DNA of 6,012 nucleotides. Origin: a bacterium. Lineage in GTDB: Bacteria; KSB1; UBA2214. The position numbers and the translations under genes are program-made. The stretch covers positions 1 to 6,012 of the forward strand of contig JAKQKF010000277.1 in NCBI GenBank assembly GCA_029560815.1. The letters run 5' to 3'. The notes under the pieces are model-generated. The model searched no databases. It was not told the DNA's origin and saw only the letters and a program-made list of their open reading frames with translations. Positions 5,977-6,012 of the stretch are shown here, piece by piece; the stretch's first letter is position 1, and each line of letters opens with the position of its first letter.

Positions 5977-6012
5977 ATGATCGCCGCATTCGCCACGTGG
6001 AACGGCCGCATC
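5977..6012 (+). CDS. 5' end of a NifX/NifB-type Fe-Mo cluster-binding family protein (partial)
   Basis: Only the first 12 codons are present, reading MIAAFATWNGRI and running off the window. This resembles the start of small dinitrogenase iron-molybdenum cofactor family proteins (NifX, NafY, orange-protein relatives). These typically begin with a short beta strand of the form M-x-I-A-x-P/A-x-W-N-G-R-I/V, followed by SPVFD. Such proteins bind or carry iron-sulfur-molybdenum or related clusters. The family call rests on 12 residues plus context: a sigma-54 promoter and a cysteine-PAS activator directly upstream, as in orange-protein loci. Without the rest of the gene it could still be another short-domain protein. 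Confidence 0.5.
   Translation, partial: MIAAFATWNGRI

Noticed and set aside
5948..5980. Ten-codon leader peptide (MVMNHNAGGS) ending in an ATGA overlap with the NifX-like start
   Set aside because: The predicted transcription start near 5953 falls after its first ATG, it has no ribosome site, and there is no attenuator-like codon run.

Overview
The window reads as a GC-rich chromosomal segment from an anaerobic-type bacterium of the FCB-like or candidate-phylum world. KSB1, Calditrichota and relatives fit best, but this is an inference. The main clue is the secreted protein at 2313-4136: it carries FG-GAP/VCBS repeats and ends in a FlgD-like C-terminal domain opening with YPNPFN, an architecture typical of those lineages. 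All four complete genes lie on the + strand. No RNA genes, insertion sequences or CRISPR arrays are visible.

Left block (about 100-4136) is a tight three-gene operon. A membrane-embedded processive family 2 glycosyltransferase (113-1405) overlaps by 4 bp a signal-peptide protein that looks like an outer-membrane beta-barrel built from a duplicated unit (1402-2301). Eleven bases later comes a secreted beta-propeller protein (2313-4136). Together they suggest making a surface polysaccharide, moving it across the outer membrane, and displaying a surface protein with it. The glycosyltransferase/outer-membrane pairing recalls NfrB/NfrA of E. coli, but that link is tentative.

Right block (4367-6012) is a regulatory module. 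A sigma-54 enhancer-binding protein (4367-5734) has an N-terminal PAS domain carrying four closely spaced cysteines, a central AAA+ domain and a Fis-type helix-turn-helix. Downstream lies an AT-rich gap of about 240 bp. It holds two copies of an inverted-repeat element 31 bp apart, then a -24/-12-type promoter, a Shine-Dalgarno and the first 12 codons of a gene. Those codons resemble the start of NifX/NifB-type iron-molybdenum cluster-binding proteins. The layout matches the OrpR/orange-protein (ORP) regulatory logic of Desulfovibrio: a PAS-[Fe-S] activator working with sigma-54 on genes for small metal-cluster proteins. This is the most interesting part of the window, and its target gene is cut off by the window edge.

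The two intergenic gaps (4137-4366 and 5735-5976) are each under 300 bp and are described below. Long open frames on the minus strand are antisense shadows of the GC-biased genes.
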